Source: Diplocloster modestus (GTDB lineage Bacteria > Bacillota > Clostridia > Lachnospirales > Lachnospiraceae). From it: a DNA stretch of 64,000 nucleotides. The stretch is from assembly GCF_019042245.1 (NCBI RefSeq), contig NZ_JAHQCX010000008.1, positions 141,686 to 205,685 of the forward strand, in the 5' to 3' direction. Shown piece after piece: positions 54,026 through 62,625 of this stretch. The notes under the pieces were generated by a model. That model did no database searches, was not told the DNA's origin, and worked only from the letters and a program-made list of their open reading frames with translations. Within the stretch, counting starts at the first letter, position 1, and every line of letters begins with the position of its first letter. Both the position numbers and the translations under genes were made by a program.

Positions 54026-55069
54026 TTAGCTCCATGAAACCATTCGTACGGATTCCCGCTCCTGAATATAAGGGGTAAAATAATAGTTTCTGGCCGGTTC
54101 CTGTTCCTCCTCTTCCTGTATCTCGACCTGTTGAAGAATCACCTCCACCGCCTTGGAAGCCATCGTTCCGGCATTCTGATCGATACTCGTCAGGGGAGGA
54201 ACCATCAGTTCACACAATTCCGTATTATCATAGCCGATCACCGAAAGATCCCCGGGCACCGAATAGCCATGTTCTCCGGCGAATCGGTATAAACCATACG
54301 CCATCAGATCATTTCCGGCAACGATGGCAGTTACCCCCTGGTCCAGTAATTCTTTCGCGCCCGCATATCCGGATTCCACATCAAAATGACCATAATATAC
54401 GCAATTTTTTTCAAATGGTATTTTTGCGGCTGCCAAGGCTTCCCGATATCCTTCCACCCTTTTCCTGGAGGTATAGACATTGGCATCCCCTACCATACAA
54501 CCGATCTTTGTGTGTCCCTGCCTGATCAGATATTCCGTGGCGATCCGGCCGCCATGTTTATTATCCGCAGTTACGAAATCGCAAAAAACGCCGTAGGCCG
54601 CACGGTCCAGCAGCATAAGCGGAACCCTGCTTTTCTGAACGGATTTTAACAGCTTTACATTTTCCTTATCCATCGTTCTCGGAGGAATCACGATGATGCC
54701 GTCCACATTCTTGGACATCAGACTCTCAATCGCCAGATAAAAGCTTTGGATGTCATCCCCCGTCCCGCACTGAAACAGCGTATAGCCACGGAGAAACGCG
54801 CAGTCGGCCACTTCTTCCGCCAACCGGTCATAAAAGGGATTTTTTTTGTCCGGCACAATCATCCCCAGTGTTTTGACTTTCCTGTACTCTGAAAAATCCA
54901 CTTCCGAGGCCATCTGAAACTGCATCTCCCTGGCCACCCGGAAAATATGCTCTTTCGTATCATCCGCGATTCTGGACGGTTTGTTGTTCAGCACCAAAGA
55001 TACGGTTGTGGGGGACACTCCTGCCACTCTTGCAATATCTTTCACCTTCACCTTCAATTCCTTCACCAC
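54026..55069 (-). CDS. LacI-family transcriptional regulator
   Basis: About 347 residues. HTH K-D-I-A-R-V-A-G-V-S-P-T-T-V-S-L-V-L-N, then an effector domain (I-I-V-I-P-P-R; V-I-G-Y-D-N-T-E-L-C-E-L-M-V-P-P-L-T). The start is uncertain: GTG 55069 overlaps AAGGTGG, and TTG 55057 is better spaced. Sits between the importer operon and the hydrolase operon; matching operators over all three start points suggest it represses both and itself. Confidence 0.92.
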   Translation of the reverse strand: MVKELKVKVKDIARVAGVSPTTVSLVLNNKPSRIADDTKEHIFRVAREMQFQMASEVDFSEYRKVKTLGMIVPDKKNPFYDRLAEEVADCAFLRGYTLFQCGTGDDIQSFYLAIESLMSKNVDGIIVIPPRTMDKENVKLLKSVQKSRVPLMLLDRAAYGVFCDFVTADNKHGGRIATEYLIRQGHTKIGCMVGDANVYTSRKRVEGYREALAAAKIPFEKNCVYYGHFDVESGYAGAKELLDQGVTAIVAGNDLMAYGLYRFAGEHGYSVPGDLSVIGYDNTELCELMVPPLTSIDQNAGTMASKAVEVILQQVEIQEEEEQEPARNYYFTPYIQERESVRMVSWS

Positions 55070-55084
55070 CTTTTGATTATCATT

Positions 55085-55133
55085 TGATAAATTATTTTAT
55101 CATAATAATAAATGATTTCCAAAAGTACGTCAA
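55085..55133 (-). promoter_or_regulatory. LacI gene promoter with operator over +1
   Basis: On the minus strand TTGACG (55128-55133), 17 bases, TATTAT (55105-55110). Perfect palindrome TGATAAATTATTTTATCA (55085-55102, arms 7, spacer 4) overlaps the predicted start point. Confidence 0.7.
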
Positions 55134-55212
55134 CATCTTTGTCCAGGAATCAAAAGAGTTCATGGAGACATCCACAAGTGTATCCGGGTACCGGAAAGGG
55201 CGCGGTGCTCCA

Positions 55213-55980
55213 TTACTGCGGTATAGGAAAACATTTTATTCTGTTATTCTCTTTATACTCTGCCATCATTTCTTCGAAAGCAGGTCTGCTGTCATACATG
55301 CAGCTTTCATAGCACTGTGCCAGTTCAGGGTAGTCCGAGGCGATAAAGCGGATCATCCGTTCTTCCTGGATCGTCCCTTTTTGTATATCCAGAGGGTCCA
55401 TGTACAGTGGAATCCTCCCATCCAAATTCCGTAGAATCATATCCGGATTCGTAATTCCGGGAAGGTAAGGCGCAAGGGTAGCCCACACTTCGATTCCCGC
55501 TGCCGAAAGCTCATTAGCCACCTCAATATTTGTGCTGGGCACACCTTTTTTCAGTAAGGCGATCTGGTCTGGGCGGCACAGTTCGGCGACCACGCGCAGC
55601 CCGCGCATTTTCTTCAGCAGCGGTACATCCCGAAGAATCAGCCTGTTCCGGATACTGGACACGACCGTAAGCGGCAGGTCATGAGAGCGGATTATCTCCA
55701 GGCACTCCCTGGTTATTCCATAGACATCTTCGATCCCTTCCATATAGGGATCACAGTAGCTCCCAATGAACAGACGATCTGGTTTTAATCCGTTTCTTAA
55801 TGTTTCTTCCAGCACCTGAGGAATATTCTGCCGTACTTCGATCTTATTTTCCCATCCTCCGAAGCTTAACCAGTAGCAGAACGGGCATCCGGCCGTACAG
55901 CCATAGTAGGGATTGATGTAGGCTTCCTGTTCCGGCGTATATTCGATGGCCTGATTAACACGAGTTTCAATAATCCGCAT
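55213..55980 (-). CDS. Radical SAM protein (SPL-like)
   Basis: 255 residues. I-N-P-Y-Y-G-C-T-A-G-C-P-F-C-Y-W carries the CxxxCxxC cluster ligands for the 4Fe-4S centre that cleaves S-adenosylmethionine, then G-S-Y-C-D-P-Y and T-V-V-S-S-I-R as in the spore photoproduct lyase-like group. No DNA-lesion-specific residue can be identified. It follows the binding protein gene by 46 bases, the last gene of the importer operon; no role in sugar uptake is known. Confidence 0.85.
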   Translation of the reverse strand: MRIIETRVNQAIEYTPEQEAYINPYYGCTAGCPFCYWLSFGGWENKIEVRQNIPQVLEETLRNGLKPDRLFIGSYCDPYMEGIEDVYGITRECLEIIRSHDLPLTVVSSIRNRLILRDVPLLKKMRGLRVVAELCRPDQIALLKKGVPSTNIEVANELSAAGIEVWATLAPYLPGITNPDMILRNLDGRIPLYMDPLDIQKGTIQEERMIRFIASDYPELAQCYESCMYDSRPAFEEMMAEYKENNRIKCFPIPQ

Positions 55981-56026
55981 CTGTTTGTCTCCTTTTCCTC
56001 CCCGGCAGGGTGGGTACCGGTTCTAA

Positions 56027-57442
56027 CTATTTACCGGGCTCTTCCACCTTGGGGACCAGGCCTTTTTCAAACTCGCCCTTAAAGATTTCCGCTACATGAT
56101 CCATAAATTCCTGAGCTGTAGTCTCCCCCATCCACACAGTATCAATATTAGTCAGTTCATCTGCTGTCGCCGACGGGAAAAATGTGGAACTGTAATAGCC
56201 GAATTTTCCTTCCTGTACCGCTTTTGCCAACGGCACCATAGCCTCTGTGCTCTGTCTGCCCAGTACGGACATGCCGCTTGTATCGATATTGGAAAAATCA
56301 TTGAGGGCACCGGTCCAGTATCCCGGCCAAACAGCGGTCATTTCCTTGGTAAATTCTTCAGATACCAGGATATCCAGCACTGCGGCGGCGGCATCTTTAC
56401 ATTTGGAGTTCTCATTGATGGACCAGGTCGCCGTGGTAGCCAAAATGTATTCCGTATCCCCGGTCAGGGACGGAAAGGGGAGGAATCCAACCTTATCCTG
56501 GTCATCTCCCAGGAAAAAAGTTGCCATTCGCTGGTACCCGGAAGAACCATTCAAGGCAAATGGGGAGGCCCCATCCAGCAGCATCTGCGCACAGTCACTG
56601 CTGCCGATCGCATACATATCTTCCGTAAAGTAACCCTTTTCATACCATTCCTTGGAAATTTCAACCGCCTTGACCATTTTTTCATTATTAAAACTTTCTT
56701 TTCCGGTCAGGCAGTCGTAGATCATTTGCGGTCCCGCGTATACATTCAGGAATGCGGAGACAACGATATCCAGTGACGGCTTCCAGCCGCTGATGCCGAA
56801 CAGCATGGACTGCAGTCCCGCAGCCTGCGCCTCATCCATGATCTTGGTCAGTTCATCGACGGTGGCGGGCACTTCCCAATTGTGCTCCGCCAGCACATCC
56901 TTATTATAGAAAATACCCGCGCAGTACATGGCGCTCGGCAGAGAATAGAGCGAATCCTTCACAAAACCCGTATTATAGACCGGCGGCGTCAGCTTATCCT
57001 CCCAGCCGTACTGTTTGGCGTATTCATCCAGATTCGCCAGTCTACCAGCTTCCGCGTAGTTCATGATAAACGCAGGCCCGCTGCCATAGATGATATCCGG
57101 TCCTTCCCCAGCTGCCAGGGCTACGGCGATATCATCATCCACGGAATTCCGGTATTCCAGGACCAGTTCATACTCGTCCTGGGAATTATTATAGGTTTCC
57201 ACCAGACTCTTGTTCAGCACTTCCTGTTGTTCCGGAGAAGGTCCCCAGAACCACATGGATACCTTCTGCTTCTCACCGCCCGCATCCTTTGCCGGTTCCT
57301 TCGATTCCTGTGCAGATTGTTCCGCCGGTACCGCTGTCTTTTCCGGCGCCGCACCGCTCTGGTCCGCTTCCTTTTTCCCGCATCCCGTAAACATGGTGCA
57401 TACCATAGCTGCAATCAGCATCCATACGGTTACTCTTTTCAT
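56027..57442 (-). CDS. Extracellular solute-binding lipoprotein
   Basis: 471 residues from ATG 57442 after AAGGAGGAAGA. Lipobox F-T-G-C (Cys about 20), acidic linker, then a family-1-type fold (G-P-D-I-I-Y-G-S-G-P; A-G-I-F-Y-N-K-D-V-L-A-E-H-N-W-E-V-P). Third gene of the importer operon, after the two permeases rather than before them, the reverse of the usual order. Confidence 0.93.
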   Translation of the reverse strand: MKRVTVWMLIAAMVCTMFTGCGKKEADQSGAAPEKTAVPAEQSAQESKEPAKDAGGEKQKVSMWFWGPSPEQQEVLNKSLVETYNNSQDEYELVLEYRNSVDDDIAVALAAGEGPDIIYGSGPAFIMNYAEAGRLANLDEYAKQYGWEDKLTPPVYNTGFVKDSLYSLPSAMYCAGIFYNKDVLAEHNWEVPATVDELTKIMDEAQAAGLQSMLFGISGWKPSLDIVVSAFLNVYAGPQMIYDCLTGKESFNNEKMVKAVEISKEWYEKGYFTEDMYAIGSSDCAQMLLDGASPFALNGSSGYQRMATFFLGDDQDKVGFLPFPSLTGDTEYILATTATWSINENSKCKDAAAAVLDILVSEEFTKEMTAVWPGYWTGALNDFSNIDTSGMSVLGRQSTEAMVPLAKAVQEGKFGYYSSTFFPSATADELTNIDTVWMGETTAQEFMDHVAEIFKGEFEKGLVPKVEEPGK

Positions 57443-57535
57443 ACTTCTTCCTCCTTTTTGTGCAGGTGCCATATAGGTACCTTTTGTTTCGTGAGTTCTC
57501 TATGTATCAGGGCGCTTACCCACCTATCAGGGTGC

Positions 57536-58375
57536 TTACCCTTTTACTGCTCCATTTACCAGACCGTCGATAAAATACTTCTGTACCAACAGGAAGAAAA
57601 TCAGAATCGGTACGATCAATATGGATGCGCCCGCCATCATGATCCCCATGTTGCTCGATTCCAGACCGTTCAGTGACAGAAAGCCCAACACTGCGGTAAA
57701 ACTCCCCTCTCCCTGTAAAAAGGTCGAGGACAGCATATATTCATTCCAGGTCGATAAACCTACCAGTACACTGACCGTAATCATCGCTGGAGATATGATG
57801 GGCACCATCACCTTCCAGATAATCGCCCAGGTCCCGGCTCCATCCAGCTTCGCCGCCTCTTCCAGATCCCTTGGCACCTTCAGGAAGAAGGTCCGCATCA
57901 GAAAGACCGACAGAGGCATCTGTCTGGCCGCCATAATAACCGAAAGAGCATATAGGTTGCTCAGCAGGCCCAGTTTGGAAAAAAGGGAATACAGAGGGAA
58001 CAGGAACATCTGAATCGGCACCGTCATCGCCAGCATGAAGTAAATAATCACCGGGGCTGTCCGCTTCATCCGCTCTCCAGAAAGAGCATATGCGGCAAGC
58101 GTGGCGCAAAACAGCACGATCAGTATGGTACAGCCGGTCAGGATCAGGCTGTTCTTAAAACCAACCGCAAATTTTCCGTATTTCCACGCCGTTATATAGT
58201 TCTCCCAGGAGAACAGTGCCGGCATGGAAAAGGGATTGATCACAATCTCCCGGTGGGACTTGAAACTGTTCAGAAACACCAACAGGATCGGTCCGACCTG
58301 CGCCAGCGCGAAGAAGATCAAAACCGCGTGAACCACCGTGTTCATCTGAATTCTTTTTCTTCTGGAACGTACCAT
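57536..58375 (-). CDS. Carbohydrate ABC transporter permease, MalG type
   Basis: 279 residues from ATG 58375, after GGAGGAGG at the end of the MalF-type gene (1-base gap). Six helices; EAA loop E-A-A-K-L-D-G-A-G-T-W-A-I-I-W; ends F-I-D-G-L-V-N-G-A-V-K-G. Confidence 0.93.
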   Translation of the reverse strand: MVRSRRKRIQMNTVVHAVLIFFALAQVGPILLVFLNSFKSHREIVINPFSMPALFSWENYITAWKYGKFAVGFKNSLILTGCTILIVLFCATLAAYALSGERMKRTAPVIIYFMLAMTVPIQMFLFPLYSLFSKLGLLSNLYALSVIMAARQMPLSVFLMRTFFLKVPRDLEEAAKLDGAGTWAIIWKVMVPIISPAMITVSVLVGLSTWNEYMLSSTFLQGEGSFTAVLGFLSLNGLESSNMGIMMAGASILIVPILIFFLLVQKYFIDGLVNGAVKG

Positions 58376-58376
58376 A

Positions 58377-59252
58377 TCAGTCCGCCTCCTCCTTTCTGCT
58401 AAGAGCTGTATAAAAGCAGGAGGCAATCATACCAAAGCCGCCCGCAAACAGCGACACAACTGCCGCCTTCCCTGTCTGATACGTGGAGTAGGCCAGACTG
58501 TACGCGTATGTACTGAGCATCTCTGTGGCATGCGCCGGCCCGCCGCTGGTCAGCAGCCACACATAATCAAAAGTGAGAAATGAGGTGATCATAATCATGA
58601 TAAACATCAATCGGAACGTAGCCCGCATATTCGGATAGTAGACATAGCGGAACACCTGCAGCGCATTGCACCCCATCACCCGCGCCACCTCGATCTGATC
58701 ATCCGGTGTCTGCCGCATGGAGGCCAGATAGACGATGGCCAGATATCCCCAATAATGCCAGATATCCACCGCAGCCACTGCAAACAGAGCGGAATCCATG
58801 CTGCCTAAGGGACTCGAGGCAGCATACCCCATTTTTCGGAGCCATCCCACCATGCCTGCGGATGGGTTAAAGATAATACTCTTCCAAAGCATAGCGTTCA
58901 CCGCCGGAGCCAGAACGTAGGGGATCAGGAACAACACCTGATACAGACTTCTCGTGTGCTTCCTGTTAATCAGTAGCGCCGCCACGAAAACGGATATGGC
59001 CACTGGAATAGTCAGGTAGATCGCCGTCCATTCCAGGTTATTGTAAAATGATTTCCAGAATACTTTATTGGAGAACACCTCCTGAAAATTCTGGAGTCCT
59101 ACGAAGTTCAGGTCATTTAACGAGGCAACTCCGTTCCAGTCCGTAAAGGATACCACAATCGTAAGCAGCCCGGGCACCATGATCAATACAATACTCAACA
59201 GCAGGGCCGGCCATACAAGCAAATATGCTTTTGATCTTTTTTTCCGTTTCAT
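58377..59252 (-). CDS. Carbohydrate ABC transporter permease, MalF type
   Basis: 291 residues from the Met of M-K-R-K-K-R (59252), favoured by GGTGGAAAG; an in-frame start also exists at 59267. Six helices. The EAA loop is degenerate, E-V-A-R-V-M-G-C-N-A, without the usual D-G. First gene of the importer operon. Confidence 0.9.
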   Translation of the reverse strand: MKRKKRSKAYLLVWPALLLSIVLIMVPGLLTIVVSFTDWNGVASLNDLNFVGLQNFQEVFSNKVFWKSFYNNLEWTAIYLTIPVAISVFVAALLINRKHTRSLYQVLFLIPYVLAPAVNAMLWKSIIFNPSAGMVGWLRKMGYAASSPLGSMDSALFAVAAVDIWHYWGYLAIVYLASMRQTPDDQIEVARVMGCNALQVFRYVYYPNMRATFRLMFIMIMITSFLTFDYVWLLTSGGPAHATEMLSTYAYSLAYSTYQTGKAAVVSLFAGGFGMIASCFYTALSRKEEAD

Positions 59253-59372
59253 CTGTCTTTCCACCATCCCAGGATTGATCCATATTTTCTACTGGCTGTT
59301 TCTTGATTTCTTATATTTCTCTTATTCCTTGTGTTCCTTGTGTTTTCTTTGAAATGCTGTTAGATAAATTTT

Positions 59373-59423
59373 TGGTAAATTTATTGTTAAATTCATTATA
59401 TCATTTTATCATTTCTTTGTCAA
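59373..59423 (-). promoter_or_regulatory. Promoter and degenerate operator of the third importer operon
   Basis: On the minus strand TTGACA (59418-59423), 17 bases, TATAAT (59395-59400). TGGTAAATTTATTGTTAA (59373-59390) lies over the predicted start point (59388) and matches the palindrome at 55085 in 11 of 14 arm positions. Confidence 0.68.
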
Positions 59424-59685
59424 CTGACAGATATCTAAACAAAATACAAAATTTTTATCTAAATTTTATCCAGTTATGAATCTTATTTGAAATTTTAATT
59501 TTCTTCTCGATCACATCATATATTATCGCCTTCCCAATTTCTTTGTTTCTCTTTATACATTGTTCTTCAAACTATTATTGCGAATCAACTCTGAACAAGA
59601 CCGTACTCTCCACAACCTTTTATGATATCTTTTTACAATGTTATCTCTCCTCGTAAATATCCTTTTTATTGGCTATACTCAGATT

Positions 59686-59703
59686 AGATAAATTAATTTA
59701 TCT
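59686..59703. promoter_or_regulatory. Perfect 18-bp palindrome, candidate distal operator
   Basis: AGATAAATTAATTTATCT has the same 7-4-7 layout as TGATAAATTATTTTATCA at 55085. It lies about 300 bases upstream of the importer promoter in an otherwise featureless AT-rich gap (59424-59800), so it could support looping. Confidence 0.5.
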
Positions 59704-59807
59704 TATCAGTTCCATCTATCATTTTTTCAAAATACAGACGAAACTTATATCCTCAATTTCCAAATCATCAAACTGTTTATTCCTTCTTCTTTTGTTTCAC
59801 AGCAAAA

Positions 59808-59880
59808 CAAACACGCCTCTGATAACTCGGAAAAGGCAGGCTTATATGCCAAACCTATCTCTGTTAACAGGGCGTGTTCT
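59808..59880 (-). terminator. Possible tyrS terminator
   Basis: AACACGCC near 59878 pairs with GGCGTGTT near 59808, enclosing a smaller CTGTTAACAG palindrome, followed on the minus strand by GTTTTG. Loop is long, so confidence is modest. Confidence 0.4.
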
Positions 59881-59903
59881 TAAATTTACCGGCTTTCTTT
59901 ATT

Positions 59904-61112
59904 TTATTTCACAATTCTCACGAATCTTTTCTTTCCTATTTTTAATACGTCACCGTTTGCCAGTACATAATCAAAGTCCTCTGTCTTCTCACCATTTAAC
60001 TGGACGCCCCCCTGGGCCGCCAGTCTGCGGAATTCGCTGTTGGATGCGGTATATTTAGCTTTGGTAAGAAGAGGAATTATATCCGCCAGTCTGTCTTTCT
60101 CCTCTTCTATAATCAGTTCCGGTATTTCCTGCGGAATACCCTTTTCTTGAAATGCGGCCGCATAGTAATCTTCTGCCTTTCTTGTATTTTCCGCAGTGTG
60201 GTAGAGGGAAGTGATAATTCTCGCAAGTTCCAGTTTTACATCCCGCGGATTTTTTCCCTGTTCCAGATCCCTTCTGATTACTTCCACCCGGTCCGGATGA
60301 ACATCGGTAGCCAGCTCAAAGTATTTCAAAATCAGACTATCGGGAACCTCCATCACCTTTTTAAACATGGAAGGGGCATCTTCATCGACTCCGATATAAT
60401 TTCCCAGACTCTTACTCATCTTCTCCACACCATCCAGGCCTTCCAGAATGGGCATGAACAGAGCTGCCTGCGGTTCCTTCCCCAATGTCTTCTGAAGCGT
60501 GCGGCCCATCAATATATTAAAAGTCTGATCCGTCCCGCCAAGTTCCATATCCGCATCGATGGCGACTGAATCATAGGCCTGCATCAGAGGGTAAAAGAAT
60601 TCGTGCAGACCAATCGGCACCTCATTTTTATAACGGTTCTGAAAATCGTCCCGCTCCAGTATTCTGGCAACCGTGGTGGTGGCTGCCAGCCGGATCACCT
60701 CTTCGAAATTCATCTTTCCCAGCCAGGCACTGTTAAAGAGCACCTCCGTTTTATCCCGGTCCAACACTTTAAAAATCTGTGTCTGATAGGTCAGCGCATT
60801 TTCCTGCACCTGCTCCTTACTCAATGCGTTCCTTCCTTTAGACTTTCCGCTGGGGTCTCCGATCTGTCCGGTAAAATCACCGATGATAATGATCGCTCTG
60901 TGACCGAGATCCTGCATCTGTCTGATTTTGCGAAGCACTACGGCATGGCCCAGATGAATATCCGGTGCGCTGGGATCTAATCCCAGTTTGATTCTCAATG
61001 GTCTTCCAGCTTTCTGCGCGTCACTTAATTTTTGTTTTAATGTTTCTTCACTTACTACCTGCTCCACACCTTTCATAATAATCCGAAATTGCTCTTCTAC
61101 TGATACTGTCAT
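59904..61112 (-). CDS. tyrS: Tyrosyl-tRNA synthetase
   Basis: 402 residues. Class I motifs D-P-S-A-P-D-I-H-L-G-H-A (HIGH type) and K-M-S-K-S-L-G-N, with a C-terminal S4 RNA-binding domain (L-A-A-Q-G-G-V-Q-L-N-G-E-K-T-E). It charges tRNA-Tyr. CAGGAGG precedes the ATG. Expression is controlled by the T-box leader upstream. Confidence 0.96.
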   Translation of the reverse strand: MTVSVEEQFRIIMKGVEQVVSEETLKQKLSDAQKAGRPLRIKLGLDPSAPDIHLGHAVVLRKIRQMQDLGHRAIIIIGDFTGQIGDPSGKSKGRNALSKEQVQENALTYQTQIFKVLDRDKTEVLFNSAWLGKMNFEEVIRLAATTTVARILERDDFQNRYKNEVPIGLHEFFYPLMQAYDSVAIDADMELGGTDQTFNILMGRTLQKTLGKEPQAALFMPILEGLDGVEKMSKSLGNYIGVDEDAPSMFKKVMEVPDSLILKYFELATDVHPDRVEVIRRDLEQGKNPRDVKLELARIITSLYHTAENTRKAEDYYAAAFQEKGIPQEIPELIIEEEKDRLADIIPLLTKAKYTASNSEFRRLAAQGGVQLNGEKTEDFDYVLANGDVLKIGKKRFVRIVK

Positions 61113-61261
61113 AACAGACCTCCTGATAAAATAATAATGTTTCTTTAATACCGCAAGGTCTATAAGATTAAATCCACAATTTACCCAAACTTACAGGATT
61201 TGATCTTTGTGTCCTGCTGATAGGGTGTCTTCGATCACCCGGAGGGCTTTTTATTTCATAA

Positions 61262-61530
61262 GATGAAATAAAAAAACTCCCGTCCTGTTCTAAGGACGAG
61301 AGTGTATCTCGTGTTACCACCTTAAGTTCATAAACAGCTCACACTGCTTACCTCTTCAAGTACGGCCGGATATTCTGGCGATACTCTAGCACTATAACGT
61401 GTGCGGGATCCGTCGCAGCCTACTGTACTCATTCAGTGCGAAGCTCAAAGATGTATTCGCAACAAGTTTCCCATGCGCCTCTCATCACCCGGCAGCTTTC
61501 TGTATGTTTCACTTGTCACTACTTTTTCTT
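61262..61530 (-). ncRNA. T-box leader of tyrS (tyrosine specifier)
   Basis: On the minus strand: a stem I region with AGAAAGCTGCCGGGTGATGAG, the specifier loop GCGAA-TAC-ATC (TAC = complement of 61453-61455, a Tyr codon), the linker CAGTAGG, the T-box AAGGTGGTAACACG (about 61308-61322) and the terminator ACTCTCGTCCT/ACAGGACGGGAGT with a T-run (61276-61303). Uncharged tRNA-Tyr would stabilise the antiterminator and allow tyrS expression. Downstream of the terminator a TTTTTATTTCAT/ATGAAATAAAAA repeat (about 61249-61275) recurs. Confidence 0.93.
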
Positions 61531-61606
61531 TTCATTGCTTTTCTTAATCATATACTCCGAATTATGATCTATAATTCTTCGTCATGCGGTTTATTAAATT
61601 GATGTA

Positions 61607-61635
61607 ATTATAGCCGGGTTCCTATAGGATGTCAA
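61607..61635 (-). promoter_or_regulatory. tyrS promoter
   Basis: On the minus strand TTGACA (61630-61635), 17 bases, TATAAT (61607-61612): consensus. Start point near 61600, just ahead of the T-box. Confidence 0.85.
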
Positions 61636-61637
61636 GG

Positions 61638-61708
61638 AGATTTTCATATATTGTTTTCTTTTCATTTTCATATATTGTTCCACATTGATTTTACATATTG
61701 TTTCTTGC
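61638..61708. repeat. Three 24-bp-spaced AT-rich repeats upstream of the tyrS promoter
   Basis: ATTTTCATATATTGTT at 61640 and 61664, and ATTTTACATATTGTT at 61688, exactly 24 bases apart, directly upstream of the tyrS -35 box. They could be an UP-element-like region or protein-binding iterons. Confidence 0.6.
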
Positions 61709-61835
61709 TTATAGATGTAAAAAATCTTTGCAGCGTCAGCTAACAAGGTTGTTTTATTTTTATTATTTGGTAAAATAAGGTATGTGATGTAAACTAAGGT
61801 ATTTAAAAAATACTAAGATAAAACGGGTGGCATAT

Positions 61836-62064
61836 ATGAAGGTGCTGATCGTAGACGACGAGGCATTAACAAGAGAATGTTGATATCGAGTGTAGACTGG
61901 GCTTCTTTGAATATAACAGAAATTTTCCAAGCCGACGATGGAATTCACGGCCTGGAACTGGCTGGTACGGAAAAACCAGAGATTATCCTAAGTGATGTGC
62001 GCATGCCGCGTATGGATGGTATACAGATGGCGGAGAATCTTCGGAAAATTTTGGAGGTTAAACA
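61836..62064 (+). pseudogene. Frameshifted, truncated YesN-type receiver fragment
   Basis: ATG 61836 encodes M-K-V-L-I-V-D-D-E-A-L-T-R-E then a stop. The next frame continues S-S-V-D-W-A-S-L-N-I-T-E-I-F-Q-A-D-D-G and I-I-L-S-D-V-R-M-P-R-M-D-G. One frameshift at about 61879 separates the parts. The coding match ends near M-A-E-N-L-R-K-I, where the gene is cut by the start of the next gene. No DNA-binding domain remains. Confidence 0.8.
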
Positions 62065-62346
62065 GTGGTTGAATTTAGTGGTTTAGTTAAAATAAACTTT
62101 TTTAAAAAGGAAAATTTTACCGGTTCATGCGGTGGGATGTGTTTTAAAGTTGAGAGTAAAGATAAAAACTCCGCGTTGTTGGCTACTATCTGGCCTGGCC
62201 CTTATAGTTCAGACAATACGCCTGATGAAAAAAAACAATATGCAGAATTTCCATTCAGCCCCGAAGGAGTAGAGAAAGTCCAGGCATGGCTGGAGGAACA
62301 GTATCAGGCCCAGAGCGCTTTATGGAAACCGGTTCGGATTGGGTAA
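62065..62346 (+). CDS. Hypothetical protein, 93 residues
   Basis: GTG start 7 bases after GGAGG, the latter lying inside the broken receiver. Begins M-V-E-F-S-G-L-V-K-I-N-F-F-K-K-E-N, has C-G-G-M-C-F-K-V, W-P-G-P-Y and a helical C-terminus (G-V-E-K-V-Q-A-W-L-E-E-Q-Y). Soluble. I do not recognise a characterised family. Confidence 0.65.
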   Translation: MVEFSGLVKINFFKKENFTGSCGGMCFKVESKDKNSALLATIWPGPYSSDNTPDEKKQYAEFPFSPEGVEKVQAWLEEQYQAQSALWKPVRIG

Positions 62347-62417
62347 ATTAGTTATGGGATAGGTTTCATGGTATAGGTTTCATGTTTTAGGTTACACTGT
62401 TTTTGGAGGTAATTGCT

Positions 62418-62546
62418 ATGGATGATAATTATCGAATTGCTGATCTTACTTCGGAATGTGTCGCTGAAATTAATGATTTACAGGAAAAATTGAAAGAACA
62501 GACTAAGGAAGATATCGTGTTAGTCGCATATAAAGCCGGGGAGTAA
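62418..62546 (+). CDS. Hypothetical small protein, 42 residues
   Basis: TTGGAGG lies 8 bases before ATG 62418. Begins MDDNYRIADLTSECVAEIN, continues with a charged helix (D-L-Q-E-K-L-K-E-Q-T) and ends V-L-V-A-Y-K-A-G-E. The stop is overlapped by a terminator. Probably cotranscribed with the 93-residue gene. Confidence 0.6.
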   Translation: MDDNYRIADLTSECVAEINDLQEKLKEQTKEDIVLVAYKAGE

Positions 62547-62562
62547 ATCCTCGGCTTTATTG
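62532..62562 (+). terminator. Terminator overlapping the end of the 42-residue gene
   Basis: AAAGCCGGGGA / TCCTCGGCTTTATT. The stem includes the last codons of the gene. Confidence 0.7.
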
Positions 62563-62625
62563 CACCTATATTTTGATATCAGCATACATTTCTTCTAAAG
62601 TTCTAAAAACATTTACGCATCACTA

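Noticed and set aside
55213..55980. Spore photoproduct lyase proper
   Set aside because: The radical SAM cluster fits the group, but the protein is shorter and key lesion-binding residues cannot be identified.
61262..61530. tRNA gene in the tyrS upstream region
   Set aside because: The GGTGGTAACACG and terminator elements identify a T-box; no cloverleaf is formed.
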